A stretch of DNA of 64,000 nucleotides from Spirochaetota bacterium (GCA_016214035.1 JACRPF010000020.1:132800-196799), one strand, 5' to 3'; counted from the stretch's first letter, positions 15,969 to 25,666 are shown. Made by a program: numbers and translations. The notes: generated by a model from the sequence alone, not told the origin.

Positions 15969-18452
15969 CTACCGCTTCTTGAACAGGAACTTCGGTTTCA
16001 TCATGATGATAACCGCGGGCATTACCGTAAGCGCCCCGATGATGCAGATCAGTATGGAGACGGCGATGAGAAACCCGAAGAATATCACCGGCTGGAAATT
16101 GCTGAAGAAAAGCGCCACAAATCCCACCACCACGGAAAGCCCGTTGAAGGTAATCCCCTTGCCGATGGTGGCCATGGTCGCGTGATACGCCTTTTCCAGG
16201 TCGCCGAATTTATGCGTCATCTCGCGCATGCGCCAGAGAAAGTACGCCGTGTAGTCGGTCCCGGCGCCTATCATGATGCTCGTGAGTATCGCCGTGACGA
16301 AATCGAGCTTGATCTTGAAAACCGACATGAGCCCGAACACGGAGATGATGGCGATGACAAGCGGCACGGCTGCCACCAGTCCCGCGGTGAACGAGCGGAA
16401 AATCACGATGTAGCAGATGAGGATAATGACGACGCTCAGGATGATACTCAGTATCTGTCCCTCGATAAGAAGCGGCGTGATCTCATGACTGTACATGACC
16501 GTGCCTCCGGAGGACAGCGTCGCATCCGGCGGCGGGTCGTTCCTGGTGAAATCATCGATGGCGGTGATGATGGTCTTCAGTGAGCGTGTATTCATCTCCG
16601 GCAGCTGCAGTATTATCTGCGCATTGTTATACTTGTAGTCGACCAGCGTTGACAGATCCTTGCCGCCCCCAGCGCTGTCGAGCAGCAGGAGATACTGGGC
16701 GATGAGCCGCTTATTGTCGGGCACGACGTTCTTTGAAGGATCGTTCTGCATGACCTTATTGAGATAGGCAACCTGATCGGCGAGCGAATAGGTGTCGCCC
16801 ACGAGCGGTTCCCCGGTACCGGAATTCTTAAGCGTTTTGACATGCTTTTGCAGCCGTTCCATCCACCTGAGCATCTCGGGCGTCTTGATCGGTCCGTCCT
16901 CGGGGTCATCACGTGCGACCGGTTTTTTTGACTCGATGAGCAGATTTATCGAGGCTGCACCGGAGAATTTTTTCCCGAGCATCTCAAAGGTTTTCCGCAC
17001 GCCGTTGTCTTTTTTATAGAACTCAACCATGTTGCTGTCCACATTGATGCGCGGGATAAGGAAGGCGAGAACGATAAGCGCGAGCGCGGTGCCGATGACG
17101 AGCGCAACACGGAATCTGATGACGAACGATGCAATAGCTCCGAGTATACGGTCTATCTTCGTGCCGTGTTTCTGCTTCATCAGGTGTGCAGGCGGCTTGA
17201 GCAGGCTCAGTATGGCCGGCGTGAGAACGATGGTGAGTATGAACGACACCAGAATGCCGAATGCGCTGAAAAATCCGAGATAGGCGATGCTTGTCAGCGG
17301 ATGACCGAACATCGCCAGAAAGCCGAAAATCACCGTGGCGACGGATAGAAATATGGGTGTTGCCATCTTTATGATGCCGGATTTTGCCACCGCTTTCTGA
17401 TCGACCATCTTTATATCAATCTGCACATCTTCATAATAGTTGGCGATGAGCTGCGTCCCGTAATTATGCGCAATGGCGATGAACATCGGAGCGATGATAA
17501 CGTACGGAAGATAGAGCATCCCGTTTGTCCAGCCGATGAATCCATACAGCCCGATGAGGCTGAGTATGACAACGCTGAACGGCAGGAGCATTCCCCTGCG
17601 GCTCCGGAAGCAGATGTAGAGAAAGACCAGCATTATCACGATGCTGAACGACATCAGGAACATCATGTCGGCTACCGTTTTTCCGAACGTGTCGAAGCGC
17701 AGATACGTGTAACCGGACGGTGATATGGTGACATCGCCGTCCTCGTATCTCGCTTTTAAGTTTTCAAGCGTCGGGCGTTCCGGGTGTTTTGTGTCGCGCG
17801 CGCATACGGCGCTGTCCTCCACGCGTACGGGCATCATTTTCCCGTTCGTTACCACCGATATGCGCTGACGTACATTCGCGATGATGAGCGTGACCGTATC
17901 ATCCCTGCTCACGAGTTTGCTGCCGAGGAGGGCATTGCCCCGCACCACGGTCTTCAGCGCCGCTACCTCCGCCGGCGTCCGCGGAACGCGTTCCATGAAC
18001 GGCCGCGTGATAAGCGTATCGTCTTCATTAACAACGTCTTTCGCCTCGGAAAGGGAGATGACGCTGTCAATGTACGGCGCTTTTTTGAGTTCGTCGCTGA
18101 TGGCTTTCACCTTGCCGAGAATGGCCGGTGTCCATACCGTTCCTTTTTTCGCTTCGATGACGATGAATACCGATTCAACGCCGCCGAATATCTTCTCAAT
18201 CTTTTTTGTCGCAATATCGCAGGGCACCGTGTCGGGCAGGAGCGACTTGATATCGACGTCGATCTTCAGGTTTTTCACACCGAGCCCGAGCACCCCGACG
18301 AACAGCACCGATAATATAATCGCTCTGACGGGATGGCGTGTTGAAAGATGGGCGATGCGTTCAATCCCTACGAAACGATAGATAATGTACACGGCAAGAA
18401 AGAACGCGAGCACGATGAGCAGAATGTGGTTTGCAAGTATGAAATGCATCAT
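15969..18452 (-). CDS. MMPL/RND-superfamily exporter
   Basis: The 827-residue inner-membrane protein has the two-fold RND architecture: one N-terminal helix followed by a periplasmic loop (about 55-235), a five- to six-helix block (about 245-430), then a helix near 455, a second loop (about 475-670) and a second block (about 680-820). Motifs GAGTDYTAYFLWRMRE (second half) and IAIAHNYGTQLI (first half) occupy the helix-4 proton-relay position of MMPL proteins. Such transporters move lipids or lipoprotein-like cargo out of the inner membrane. The gene lies 11 nt after the beta-barrel gene and belongs to the LolA-like/barrel/RND operon. Confidence 0.9.
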   Translation of the reverse strand: MMHFILANHILLIVLAFFLAVYIIYRFVGIERIAHLSTRHPVRAIILSVLFVGVLGLGVKNLKIDVDIKSLLPDTVPCDIATKKIEKIFGGVESVFIVIEAKKGTVWTPAILGKVKAISDELKKAPYIDSVISLSEAKDVVNEDDTLITRPFMERVPRTPAEVAALKTVVRGNALLGSKLVSRDDTVTLIIANVRQRISVVTNGKMMPVRVEDSAVCARDTKHPERPTLENLKARYEDGDVTISPSGYTYLRFDTFGKTVADMMFLMSFSIVIMLVFLYICFRSRRGMLLPFSVVILSLIGLYGFIGWTNGMLYLPYVIIAPMFIAIAHNYGTQLIANYYEDVQIDIKMVDQKAVAKSGIIKMATPIFLSVATVIFGFLAMFGHPLTSIAYLGFFSAFGILVSFILTIVLTPAILSLLKPPAHLMKQKHGTKIDRILGAIASFVIRFRVALVIGTALALIVLAFLIPRINVDSNMVEFYKKDNGVRKTFEMLGKKFSGAASINLLIESKKPVARDDPEDGPIKTPEMLRWMERLQKHVKTLKNSGTGEPLVGDTYSLADQVAYLNKVMQNDPSKNVVPDNKRLIAQYLLLLDSAGGGKDLSTLVDYKYNNAQIILQLPEMNTRSLKTIITAIDDFTRNDPPPDATLSSGGTVMYSHEITPLLIEGQILSIILSVVIILICYIVIFRSFTAGLVAAVPLVIAIISVFGLMSVFKIKLDFVTAILTSIMIGAGTDYTAYFLWRMREMTHKFGDLEKAYHATMATIGKGITFNGLSVVVGFVALFFSNFQPVIFFGFLIAVSILICIIGALTVMPAVIIMMKPKFLFKKR

Positions 18453-18463
18453 GGATATTCCTT

Positions 18464-20170
18464 TTACTCTGATAATGGCCGGGTCATGTTCCAGGCGTAC
18501 GTGAATCTGAAAAAGACGCTGGAGTCGTCATAGAACATGCCTATCACATCGTCACGGTCGATGGATAGTTTATTCGAGCCGTCTTTCTTCACAACCGCAG
18601 CATAGAGCGCAGCCCCGATCGATGCGCTGCACGCGTCCGATATTTTCCAGGTGATTTCGGGCATCACCATGGCGCGGCCATAGCGTGTTTTTTCCGCGGT
18701 GTCGTAATACGCGGGCAGAAAATAACTGAGCGTGAGCGACGGAATAAGCGTTTCCTGCATGAGCGGCCAGTTCGCCCTGAGGATGAAACCGTGCGTGAGC
18801 CCTTCAAACTGATTGCCGAACTTCTGCGTGAATGCGCGATAATAATATTCTTCCATATAAGAAGCGTTCCCCGACTGATTCGAATCCGGCATGCCGTTCG
18901 CATAATCCGCATAGAACCGTGAGTCATAGTTCAGGACATAGGTGCCCGTATACTGGACATTGAGATACCACTGATCGTCGGGACCGTAGGAGACATCGAG
19001 CCCTGCCGTCCAATCGAGCTGCGGATTACGTATCCGTGAAATGGTGCGCTTCGGATCTTCACCGATTGAAAAACACGTTTCGCCCCAGAGGCCGAACGGT
19101 CCGGCGGAAGTCTTCAGATCAAGCCCGATACGGTGAATCCGTTTGCGTTCCAGTTCTATGGCAGCTATCCGATATACAGACTGCGGGATACTTGCTTTCA
19201 ATGCCAGCGCGGCCATATTTGTTAATACACTCGGAATCACGCCGTGAAACTCAGCATTGCTCACCGCCGCGTCTACTGCGGGGTCTACCAATGCGCTTGA
19301 CAGCGCCGTGTATTTCTCAAGTGTTATCGCCGTCGTATAGAACTGGTCGATGTCGTACGCATACATGACGGAAAAGTCGACCGGACCGAAGAAGAAGTTC
19401 ATTCGCAGTGCGCCAACCGGACGTTCGAGATAGAGTTCAGTTTGTTCTTTATGGATGTCATTGGTCATGACCGTTTCCTGCACAGCAGCAGCCGTGGTCA
19501 GCCCCATCGCACCGGTACCCATATTGAAGTTGGTGATGTTCATGGAGAATGATGTCGCGGTGTATTTATTGAACACGCTCCGCGGTATGCGGTCGGCGAT
19601 GACATAGGGCAGCATGCTTTCCTGCTTGAACGGCAGATACACCGCATCAAGCGACATCCACGGCGCGGGATAGGCGGTGTACGACAACGAAAGCGCCGGT
19701 ATTTTTTTCAGGTCAACCGGAATTCGGTAATCCATCGGGTTCAGAATCGCGGTAGGGTTCATGCCGTCGGCTTTTCCCCACGCGAAGACCTGGTTTCCCG
19801 CGGCAATGCGGCCGAAGCGCGGATTCCATGAGATATAATTCTCTCCGGCGGTAACCGAGACCGCGTTCGAAATATTCTCCTGCAGGAGAATGACGTCGGC
19901 ATTCCAATACGAAACGAATTTCATCTCTCCGGAATTGAGCTCGACGCCCAGAAGATTCCGCAGTTTCGGCGCACGCAGATAATTTGAAAGTGACGAATCG
20001 TGCAGCGGATTGATGATTGGAACAAATACTTCAGCCGCTGATTTCTGCATGATTTTTATCTCATTCGCTGACGACGCAGCCGGCGCTTTTTCCGCGGCGT
20101 TCAGTACTGAGAGCGCGGATACAAGAGCGAGAACAGTAACCGTGATTGCGTTGAAACGACAGGTGCGCAT
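18464..20170 (-). CDS. Outer-membrane beta-barrel protein (DUF1302/alginate-export-like)
   Basis: The 568-residue protein has a signal peptide (about 1-25), then a long series of amphipathic beta strands ending in an aromatic-rich strand (FFRFTYAWNMTRPL). The segment FGRIAAGNQVFAWGKADG followed by NPTAILNPMDY closely resembles the RxxWGKxDxxNPxDxxNPRDY stretch typical of DUF1302-type barrels found beside MMPL and LolA-like genes. It is likely the outer-membrane component of the pathway, passing cargo to or through the outer membrane. It is 12 nt from the LolA-like gene and 11 nt from the RND gene. Confidence 0.8.
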   Translation of the reverse strand: MRTCRFNAITVTVLALVSALSVLNAAEKAPAASSANEIKIMQKSAAEVFVPIINPLHDSSLSNYLRAPKLRNLLGVELNSGEMKFVSYWNADVILLQENISNAVSVTAGENYISWNPRFGRIAAGNQVFAWGKADGMNPTAILNPMDYRIPVDLKKIPALSLSYTAYPAPWMSLDAVYLPFKQESMLPYVIADRIPRSVFNKYTATSFSMNITNFNMGTGAMGLTTAAAVQETVMTNDIHKEQTELYLERPVGALRMNFFFGPVDFSVMYAYDIDQFYTTAITLEKYTALSSALVDPAVDAAVSNAEFHGVIPSVLTNMAALALKASIPQSVYRIAAIELERKRIHRIGLDLKTSAGPFGLWGETCFSIGEDPKRTISRIRNPQLDWTAGLDVSYGPDDQWYLNVQYTGTYVLNYDSRFYADYANGMPDSNQSGNASYMEEYYYRAFTQKFGNQFEGLTHGFILRANWPLMQETLIPSLTLSYFLPAYYDTAEKTRYGRAMVMPEITWKISDACSASIGAALYAAVVKKDGSNKLSIDRDDVIGMFYDDSSVFFRFTYAWNMTRPLSE

Positions 20171-20182
20171 AAAAGTATCCGT

Positions 20183-20968
20183 TTATTTTTCGAGATTTTT
20201 AATACTGAATGTATCGGGGCTTACGCCGGTATTAAGCGTGATATTATCCGACTGTATCGCCGTCACATTACCCGAAACACCTGCCGCCGTTGTTTTCACC
20301 GGTATCAGAACTCCGTTGATGGTTCTCACTTCGGCGATGGAAACCGTTTTTTCAAGTGCGCCGTTTTTGTCGTACATCTCCGACCGGTACACGAAAAAGT
20401 CGTCCTGCCCGACACTGATGACCATTTTTGAATACGGCGCCTCGGCGCTTTTCGGTACACTCGTGATGACGTGACATGCGATTACCGCATTCGTACCGTT
20501 TCTCACGGACTGCACCGTATTCGTTTTTACATAGGTGTACGTGAAATCCTTCAGTGAATGTTCTTCCATATCATAATACGAAAGCTCCGACCCCATGAAC
20601 TTGCCGCCTTTTCCTGATGAGGCGATCTTACGTATCTTGCCGAGTGCCGGAAGATACAATCGCTGGCTATCACCCGCCGTTTTATTACCGATGGTGAGGA
20701 ATTTCGTCCCGGCGACATCGGAAGGCGACAGAAATTCGGCAAGCGAATCGGTACCCTCGGCGGTCTTCCGCATTGATGTTTTTATCTTTCGTGTCTTTAC
20801 CGCGCCGCCCTGTTGTGTGAGCGTCATCGTGGTGGTTGAAATCATGTCATCCGCTTTTGCAAGGCCGTATGATTTTGCCATAATTTCATCCGCACTCGGC
20901 GCGGCTGAAATAAAGAATGCTGTGAGAACGAAAGCGATGCCGGCGGTGGTCAGTATGCGTGTTTTCAT
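20183..20968 (-). CDS. Outer-membrane lipoprotein-sorting-like (LolA-like) periplasmic protein
   Basis: The 261-residue protein has a Sec signal peptide ending about residue 25 (FISAAPSA). The mature part starts ADEIMAKSYGLAKADD and contains TRKIKTSMRK, SLAEFLSPSDVAGTKFLTI and RLYLPALGKIRKI, which is the pattern of the LolA_like family (COG2834-type) that accompanies MMPL exporters. Such half-barrels carry lipids or lipoprotein acyl chains across the periplasm. It is first in a five-gene operon; GAGGAG lies ahead of the ATG. With the RND protein and the beta-barrel it could form a complete inner- to outer-membrane lipid route. Confidence 0.88.
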   Translation of the reverse strand: MKTRILTTAGIAFVLTAFFISAAPSADEIMAKSYGLAKADDMISTTTMTLTQQGGAVKTRKIKTSMRKTAEGTDSLAEFLSPSDVAGTKFLTIGNKTAGDSQRLYLPALGKIRKIASSGKGGKFMGSELSYYDMEEHSLKDFTYTYVKTNTVQSVRNGTNAVIACHVITSVPKSAEAPYSKMVISVGQDDFFVYRSEMYDKNGALEKTVSIAEVRTINGVLIPVKTTAAGVSGNVTAIQSDNITLNTGVSPDTFSIKNLEK

Positions 20969-21055
20969 AGTGCTCCTCAGATGTTTGTTATGCAGCTAAT
21001 ATAGCAGATTGCGGGACAGCGGGTATAGGGAAAGGTACCTGATAGGCGGATATGC

Positions 21056-21077
21056 GTACGGGTATATATACCTGTAC
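21056..21077. promoter_or_regulatory. 22-bp near-perfect palindrome in a divergent promoter region
   Basis: GTACGGGTATATATACC plus TGTAC reads the same on both strands except for one mismatched pair. It lies between the divergent LolA-like operon (starts 20968) and the CsgG gene (starts 21261), where an operator for a dimeric regulator would be expected. No other gene lies in 20969-21260. Confidence 0.45.
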
Positions 21078-21179
21078 CGGATATTCCGATTTTTTCCCCG
21101 AAGAATGCCATGAAAACGTATACATCGCAATCGCATTGTTGCAGGTATCAATAATAAATGATTTTTTTATGAATTCAGC

Positions 21180-21208
21180 TTGCGCATCATAATGCTTTGT
21201 GATACACT
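21180..21208 (+). promoter_or_regulatory. Sigma70-type promoter of the CsgG/PEGA operon
   Basis: TTGCGC (21180-21185), a 17-nt spacer and TACACT (21203-21208) lie 52 nt before the ATG at 21261, which is preceded by GGAGGGAG. Confidence 0.55.
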
Positions 21209-21260
21209 TTCCGCGTTTGATTTTTCAAAGCGGCCTGTATCACCGCGCTTGGAGGGAGTC

Positions 21261-22427
21261 ATGAAACTGAAACCATTGTTACTCGTTATTGCGTCATGTA
21301 TCACTGTTGTGTCCGGCCTGTACGCTGCCGATGCATCAAAAAAGCTTCGCGTAGGCGTTCTGGATTTCAACGCGAAGAATGTGACCAGAATGGATGCATC
21401 CGCCGCAAGCGATATCTTCCGAAGCGAAGTGGTTCGTAGCGGGAAATACGATGTAATCGACCGAAATAATATGGATCAAATACTCCAAGAGCAGGCTTTT
21501 CAACAGACGGGCTGCACCGAAACCGCCTGCGCGGTGAAAATCGGTAAAATGCTCAATATGGAAGTCATGGTATATGGTACGCTTATGAAGGTGGGCACAA
21601 AGATGTTTCTCACTGTTGAAATGGTGAGCGTGGAGTCGGGAAAGATCATGCGCTCGGAGCGCGAGACGTTCACGAGTATTGATAAACTCGAGGAAGCGAT
21701 TCGTGCTGTTGTAGGAAAACTAACCGGTATCGAGGTTGTACGAGCTGAAAGCAAGATCGAGCGGCGGGACACCACCTCGATTGGCACGAAGGGAACCGGT
21801 CTGTTGTCGATCAAGTCTGTCGGCGCAAATGATGCAAAGGTATTTATTGATGGTAAGGAAAAGGGGCGTACCCCTTTCCTTCAGGAAGTGGCGAAGGGTA
21901 AACATTCAGTGAAGATATACACCGAAGGTTTTCTCATGCGGACGTTCGAGACGGTGATTGAAGAAGGTAAAACGCAGGAGATCACCGTTGCGCTTGCTCG
22001 CGGTGTTGGTGCCGAAGAGGCAAAAGTGAGAAGCGATGAGGCGTTTGAAGGAGTAGTGCGCAATGGGATCATAACCGGCGGTTGTCTTCTTGCGATGACC
22101 GGATGTTTAATCGGCGGCAATGCGGCAATCGATGGGTGGAGCACAAAACTCGCCGATTATCAGATGGACTATGTCTCCTCAAGCTCTACGGTGAAAGGGG
22201 ATGAACTGGAAAGCATGAACGCCACTGCGAATGTTCTGTTCTCGCTTGCGGAAACAACGCTCGTGCTGTCTGCGGCGTTCCTCGTTTGGGGAGCATATGA
22301 CTTTTTCAACTACATGTATTTCAACGACCTCTCCATGCGGGAAAACAGGAAAAAGGCATTGATTATCATACCTTCGTATAATATATTTACGCGGACGGCG
22401 GGACTGACAGTTTCGCTGAATTTTTAA
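21261..22427 (+). CDS. CsgG/LpoB-like secreted protein with PEGA domain and C-terminal membrane helices
   Basis: The 388-residue protein starts at an ATG with GGAGG 9 nt upstream (earlier in-frame codons lack a site). It has a signal peptide (about 1-22), then a CsgG-type domain (about 26-165): LRVGVLDFNAKNV, the DxIdR-type stretch YDVIDRNNMDQILQEQ, and GKMLNMEVMVYGTL. A PEGA domain follows (about 185-255: VFIDGKEKGRTPF and GKHSVKIYTEG), then two hydrophobic helices near 280-300 and 340-370. There is no lipobox. PEGA domains are thought to contact the cell surface or peptidoglycan. The beta-helix gene follows after 15 nt, so this could be its assembly or anchoring factor. A shorter relative lies at 54320. 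Confidence 0.8.
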   Translation: MKLKPLLLVIASCITVVSGLYAADASKKLRVGVLDFNAKNVTRMDASAASDIFRSEVVRSGKYDVIDRNNMDQILQEQAFQQTGCTETACAVKIGKMLNMEVMVYGTLMKVGTKMFLTVEMVSVESGKIMRSERETFTSIDKLEEAIRAVVGKLTGIEVVRAESKIERRDTTSIGTKGTGLLSIKSVGANDAKVFIDGKEKGRTPFLQEVAKGKHSVKIYTEGFLMRTFETVIEEGKTQEITVALARGVGAEEAKVRSDEAFEGVVRNGIITGGCLLAMTGCLIGGNAAIDGWSTKLADYQMDYVSSSSTVKGDELESMNATANVLFSLAETTLVLSAAFLVWGAYDFFNYMYFNDLSMRENRKKALIIIPSYNIFTRTAGLTVSLNF

Positions 22428-22442
22428 ACAGGGGCATTTCAT

Positions 22443-24671
22443 ATGAAGCGGATAATACTATTGGGCACACTGTTTGCGCTGGCATCAACATTATGTGCGT
22501 CACTTTTCATGTATCAGGATAAAAAAAAGGAAACCTGGCGAACGAATCCAACTGACACCAAAGGCATGAGTCCGGACAAGGTTTTGACCACCGGAACTAA
22601 CGGCGTTCCCGCGTTCGATTTTACTGCCGCATTGAGTACCCATGATACCGCTGATCTGACGATTACCATAACCGGAGTGAGCGCTGATATCGTCAAGGAC
22701 GTGGCAATATGGACTGCAAGTTCGTTTGATGCGAGTTTCTGGCGTACTTATGCAGACGTCGTTAATCATCAAAATACGAATGATGGCAGTCTTTCGATAA
22801 AAGTAAAACTGCGTCTTAAGAACGGCATCGAAAGTACCGTCGTCACGAAAGCATATACGTTTATAGTTCCGTGGGGTGCCTATGCCTCCGCCTCAGGCAA
22901 CGATGCGAACGACGGGCTTACCCGTACAACTGCCGTGAAGAATATTCCCACGGCAATCGCAAAAGCACTTGCCGTGGGGCGAACTAATATCTATATAGCA
23001 ACCGGAACCTATACTCGTGCAAATGGGATCAACAATACAACACCGGGAATTGATGTGCCGCGTGGATTCAGATTCCGCGGCGGTTGGGACAGCGGCTTTA
23101 ACACACAGAGCGGCTATAGCACGCTTTATGGGGAAAATTCGATTGCGACCATCATGCGGATAACGAATGCGTGGGATGTATATATTGAACGGTTCATGCT
23201 AAGCGGCGCAACAAATAGGCCGATTGATGCGCAATACATCACCAATTGTGTAATAACCAACTGCATTCTGACAGCAAATACAAACACCGGTGCAAGTTCA
23301 TATGGCGGCGGCATGTTCGTGCAGCATATGTATAACTGCATTATCAATATGAGCGCAATCAGCAACAGCGCCAATAATGGCGGCGGTATTTATGTTGAAT
23401 ATGGCGCACACAACAAAATTACCGGTATGTATATCAATAATTACGGCTGCGGCATACGGCTGTACGGGATGCATTCGAATTATGTTGATGCGATCGTTGG
23501 AGGAAATATTGCCGCGGATTGTGCCGGAATTTCAATATACGGCAGTCTCAGCAATATCATTTATGGGGATGTGTACAGCAATGTCAGCACCAACGCGGGG
23601 GGCGGTGGCGGGGCGGGGGGCGGTGGCATTAAAATGAATGGTACGTTTCCAAGTTCTGATAGAAATGTGATCAATGCCAGCGTGCGTTATAATGTTGTTA
23701 CCAATGGCGACGGGGGCGGAATATATATCGCAAATTCCATATCCGGGAATACGATCAACGGTGCCATTTCGCAGAATAAAGCGGTTCGATCATCAGGGCT
23801 TTCGGCGGGGAATGGCGGCGGCATTGGTATGTATCAGGCGAATAGCAATGTTATCAATGGCGCGGTAACCTTTAATGAATCCATATCTGGCAGCAGCGGC
23901 GGCGGCGGTGTTTCACTGAGCAGCTACTGTGCCGGCAACAGGTTCTATGGAGACATTGCCTATAACAACGCGAATACGAACGGCGGCGGCGTGGTCATGA
24001 CCGGTAACTATAACCTTTTCAGTAATATTATCGTCGGCAACATACTGCTGCTTGGGCCGATCTCCAAGGGCGGCGGCCTCTATGCGACGAACGGATGTTC
24101 AAACACCATTGTTTCGATATTTTCAAATAACCAGGCGCGTGAAGGAGCTGCTATATATTTGGTGTCGACATACGGCAATTCTATTTGTGGAACGATTGCG
24201 AATCATTCGGTGAGCGGCGGAATAGCTACGGTTTTTTTCCGTCTGGCGCCGACGAACGGCATTACCGGAACGATAATAAATAACACAATGACTACCGGGG
24301 CCGGAGCAGTAACATTCGAGGCAAGTACGAATTGTTACCTGACGAACGCGTACGTCACGAACAATGTAGGGTTTTCGCCTTTTGGCGTCATATCACTTGT
24401 AAATGCCGCAACCGCTTGTGTTATCCAGAGTTGCGTTATCGGCGGTACAAACGGCTTGTATGGCATCGCTGAATCGGGAACCGATACAACGGGACATACG
24501 ATAATGAATAATATATTCATTACTAACCGATTGGGTAATTTGTATACGAATACCATCGGTGGAACAACACCATGCGTGGTGACCAACAGTGCCGCAGGCT
24601 GGTCTCAGATCAATACTGAAGCATATTCGGGCGCAACGACCGCGAACGGCAACACAGTGACGAACTGGTAG
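22443..24671 (+). CDS. Secreted right-handed parallel beta-helix protein
   Basis: The 742-residue protein has a signal peptide (about 1-19, LASTLCA), a beta-sandwich head (about 40-145), and then ASASGNDANDGLTRTTAV, the DUF1565-type opening of secreted beta-helices. From about 225 to the end, short turns repeat with N-rich and GGG-rich corners (NGGGIYV, GGGGAGGGGIKMNG, GNGGGIGMYQ, NTNGGGVVMTG), giving roughly 20 coils. No catalytic Asp triad of a pectate lyase or polygalacturonase stands out, so it may be an adhesin or structural surface protein rather than an enzyme. Coding sequence is less GC-rich than its neighbours. It is cotranscribed with the CsgG/PEGA gene. Confidence 0.75.
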   Translation: MKRIILLGTLFALASTLCASLFMYQDKKKETWRTNPTDTKGMSPDKVLTTGTNGVPAFDFTAALSTHDTADLTITITGVSADIVKDVAIWTASSFDASFWRTYADVVNHQNTNDGSLSIKVKLRLKNGIESTVVTKAYTFIVPWGAYASASGNDANDGLTRTTAVKNIPTAIAKALAVGRTNIYIATGTYTRANGINNTTPGIDVPRGFRFRGGWDSGFNTQSGYSTLYGENSIATIMRITNAWDVYIERFMLSGATNRPIDAQYITNCVITNCILTANTNTGASSYGGGMFVQHMYNCIINMSAISNSANNGGGIYVEYGAHNKITGMYINNYGCGIRLYGMHSNYVDAIVGGNIAADCAGISIYGSLSNIIYGDVYSNVSTNAGGGGGAGGGGIKMNGTFPSSDRNVINASVRYNVVTNGDGGGIYIANSISGNTINGAISQNKAVRSSGLSAGNGGGIGMYQANSNVINGAVTFNESISGSSGGGGVSLSSYCAGNRFYGDIAYNNANTNGGGVVMTGNYNLFSNIIVGNILLLGPISKGGGLYATNGCSNTIVSIFSNNQAREGAAIYLVSTYGNSICGTIANHSVSGGIATVFFRLAPTNGITGTIINNTMTTGAGAVTFEASTNCYLTNAYVTNNVGFSPFGVISLVNAATACVIQSCVIGGTNGLYGIAESGTDTTGHTIMNNIFITNRLGNLYTNTIGGTTPCVVTNSAAGWSQINTEAYSGATTANGNTVTNW

Positions 24672-24725
24672 TGTCTGCCTAAGCGGCGTTCATACTGCTA
24701 CGTTGTTTCGATTTTAGGGAATTGG

Positions 24726-25631
24726 TCATCGCTTGGCCGGGGTGTGCATCCTGCGGTACTGCGCCGGCGTCCGTCCGGTCATGCGCTTGAAGAACGTCGG
24801 GAAATAACGTTCGCTTTGAAATCCCAATTCACGCGCTATCTGCGCAGCACTTTCCCCCAGACTGAGCGCCTGTTCGGCATACCGCACTTTCTGTTCAAGT
24901 ATGAAATCCCGCGGCGACATGCCGGTTTTTTTCCGGAAATAATCCGCGAAATAGTTGTTCGCATACCCGAAATAGCGCGCGAGACTTTCAGCCGTCACTC
25001 CGGCTATGTTGACGCGTATATACGCCGTGACATCGGCGGCGAACTGATCGCGGCCGGACCTGCCGCCGCAGATGAGCTCCTGGAGCGACACCAGAAGATC
25101 GTACCCGAACCGCGTAAGCAGATAATTATCGGCGAACCGGGATTCCACATACCATCTCGTTTTCGGGGCAAGCGTCTGCGACAGCCGTCCGAGCCGCGTA
25201 AGCATCGTTTCCCAGAGAACGAGGGGTTCAGAGTTTTTCGGCACACTGAAAACGCGCGTGTCCGCCGTCATCATCTCAGCCGCCGTGTCGGCGAATTGCC
25301 CGTAAAAGTCCGCGTAGTAGAATTCCCACGGCGAAGTTTTGTCGGCATAATACGCATACGGCCCCATGCTGTGCGAGGCGATGAACACTTTCCCCGCGTC
25401 AAGCCGCGTGCGCACCGTTCTGCCTTTCTGTACGTACTCGAAATATCCGCAGCCGGACAGTGTGTATTGAACCACATGGTAGCGCATCTGTTCTTTATTA
25501 TGAAAAGTATCGTCAAAACGGTACGGGGCTTTTCGCAGTTCATGCCCCATCGATTTCACCATGACGGGAAACCCGATATCGATGTCTTTTTTAGAAAAAG
25601 CGTCCCTGAAGAGATAACTTCTCATTTCCAT
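24726..25631 (-). CDS. AraC-family transcriptional regulator
   Basis: The 301-residue regulator has an N-terminal cupin-like sensor (GCGYFEYVQKGR, RLDAGKVFIAS) and a C-terminal AraC DNA-binding domain: AESLARYFGYANNYFADYF, then AAQIARELGFQSERYFPTFF with the closing GRTPAQYRRMH. The ATG at 25631 is preferred over GTG at 25637. TATACT at 25639-25644 (minus strand) ends 7 nt before it, so a transcript could begin at or near the ATG without a leader. It lies just downstream of the glycosidase gene at 25697 and probably controls the GH-A pair at 25.7-29.4 kb. Confidence 0.88.
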   Translation of the reverse strand: MEMRSYLFRDAFSKKDIDIGFPVMVKSMGHELRKAPYRFDDTFHNKEQMRYHVVQYTLSGCGYFEYVQKGRTVRTRLDAGKVFIASHSMGPYAYYADKTSPWEFYYADFYGQFADTAAEMMTADTRVFSVPKNSEPLVLWETMLTRLGRLSQTLAPKTRWYVESRFADNYLLTRFGYDLLVSLQELICGGRSGRDQFAADVTAYIRVNIAGVTAESLARYFGYANNYFADYFRKKTGMSPRDFILEQKVRYAEQALSLGESAAQIARELGFQSERYFPTFFKRMTGRTPAQYRRMHTPAKR

Positions 25632-25638
25632 GAACACC

Positions 25639-25666
25639 AGTATATTCCCGGGATATAAAAAAACAA
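25639..25666 (-). promoter_or_regulatory. Promoter of the AraC gene at 24726, possible leaderless start
   Basis: On the minus strand TTGTTT (25666-25661), a 16-nt spacer and TATACT (25644-25639) are followed by 7 nt and ATG. No Shine-Dalgarno precedes the ATG. Confidence 0.5.
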
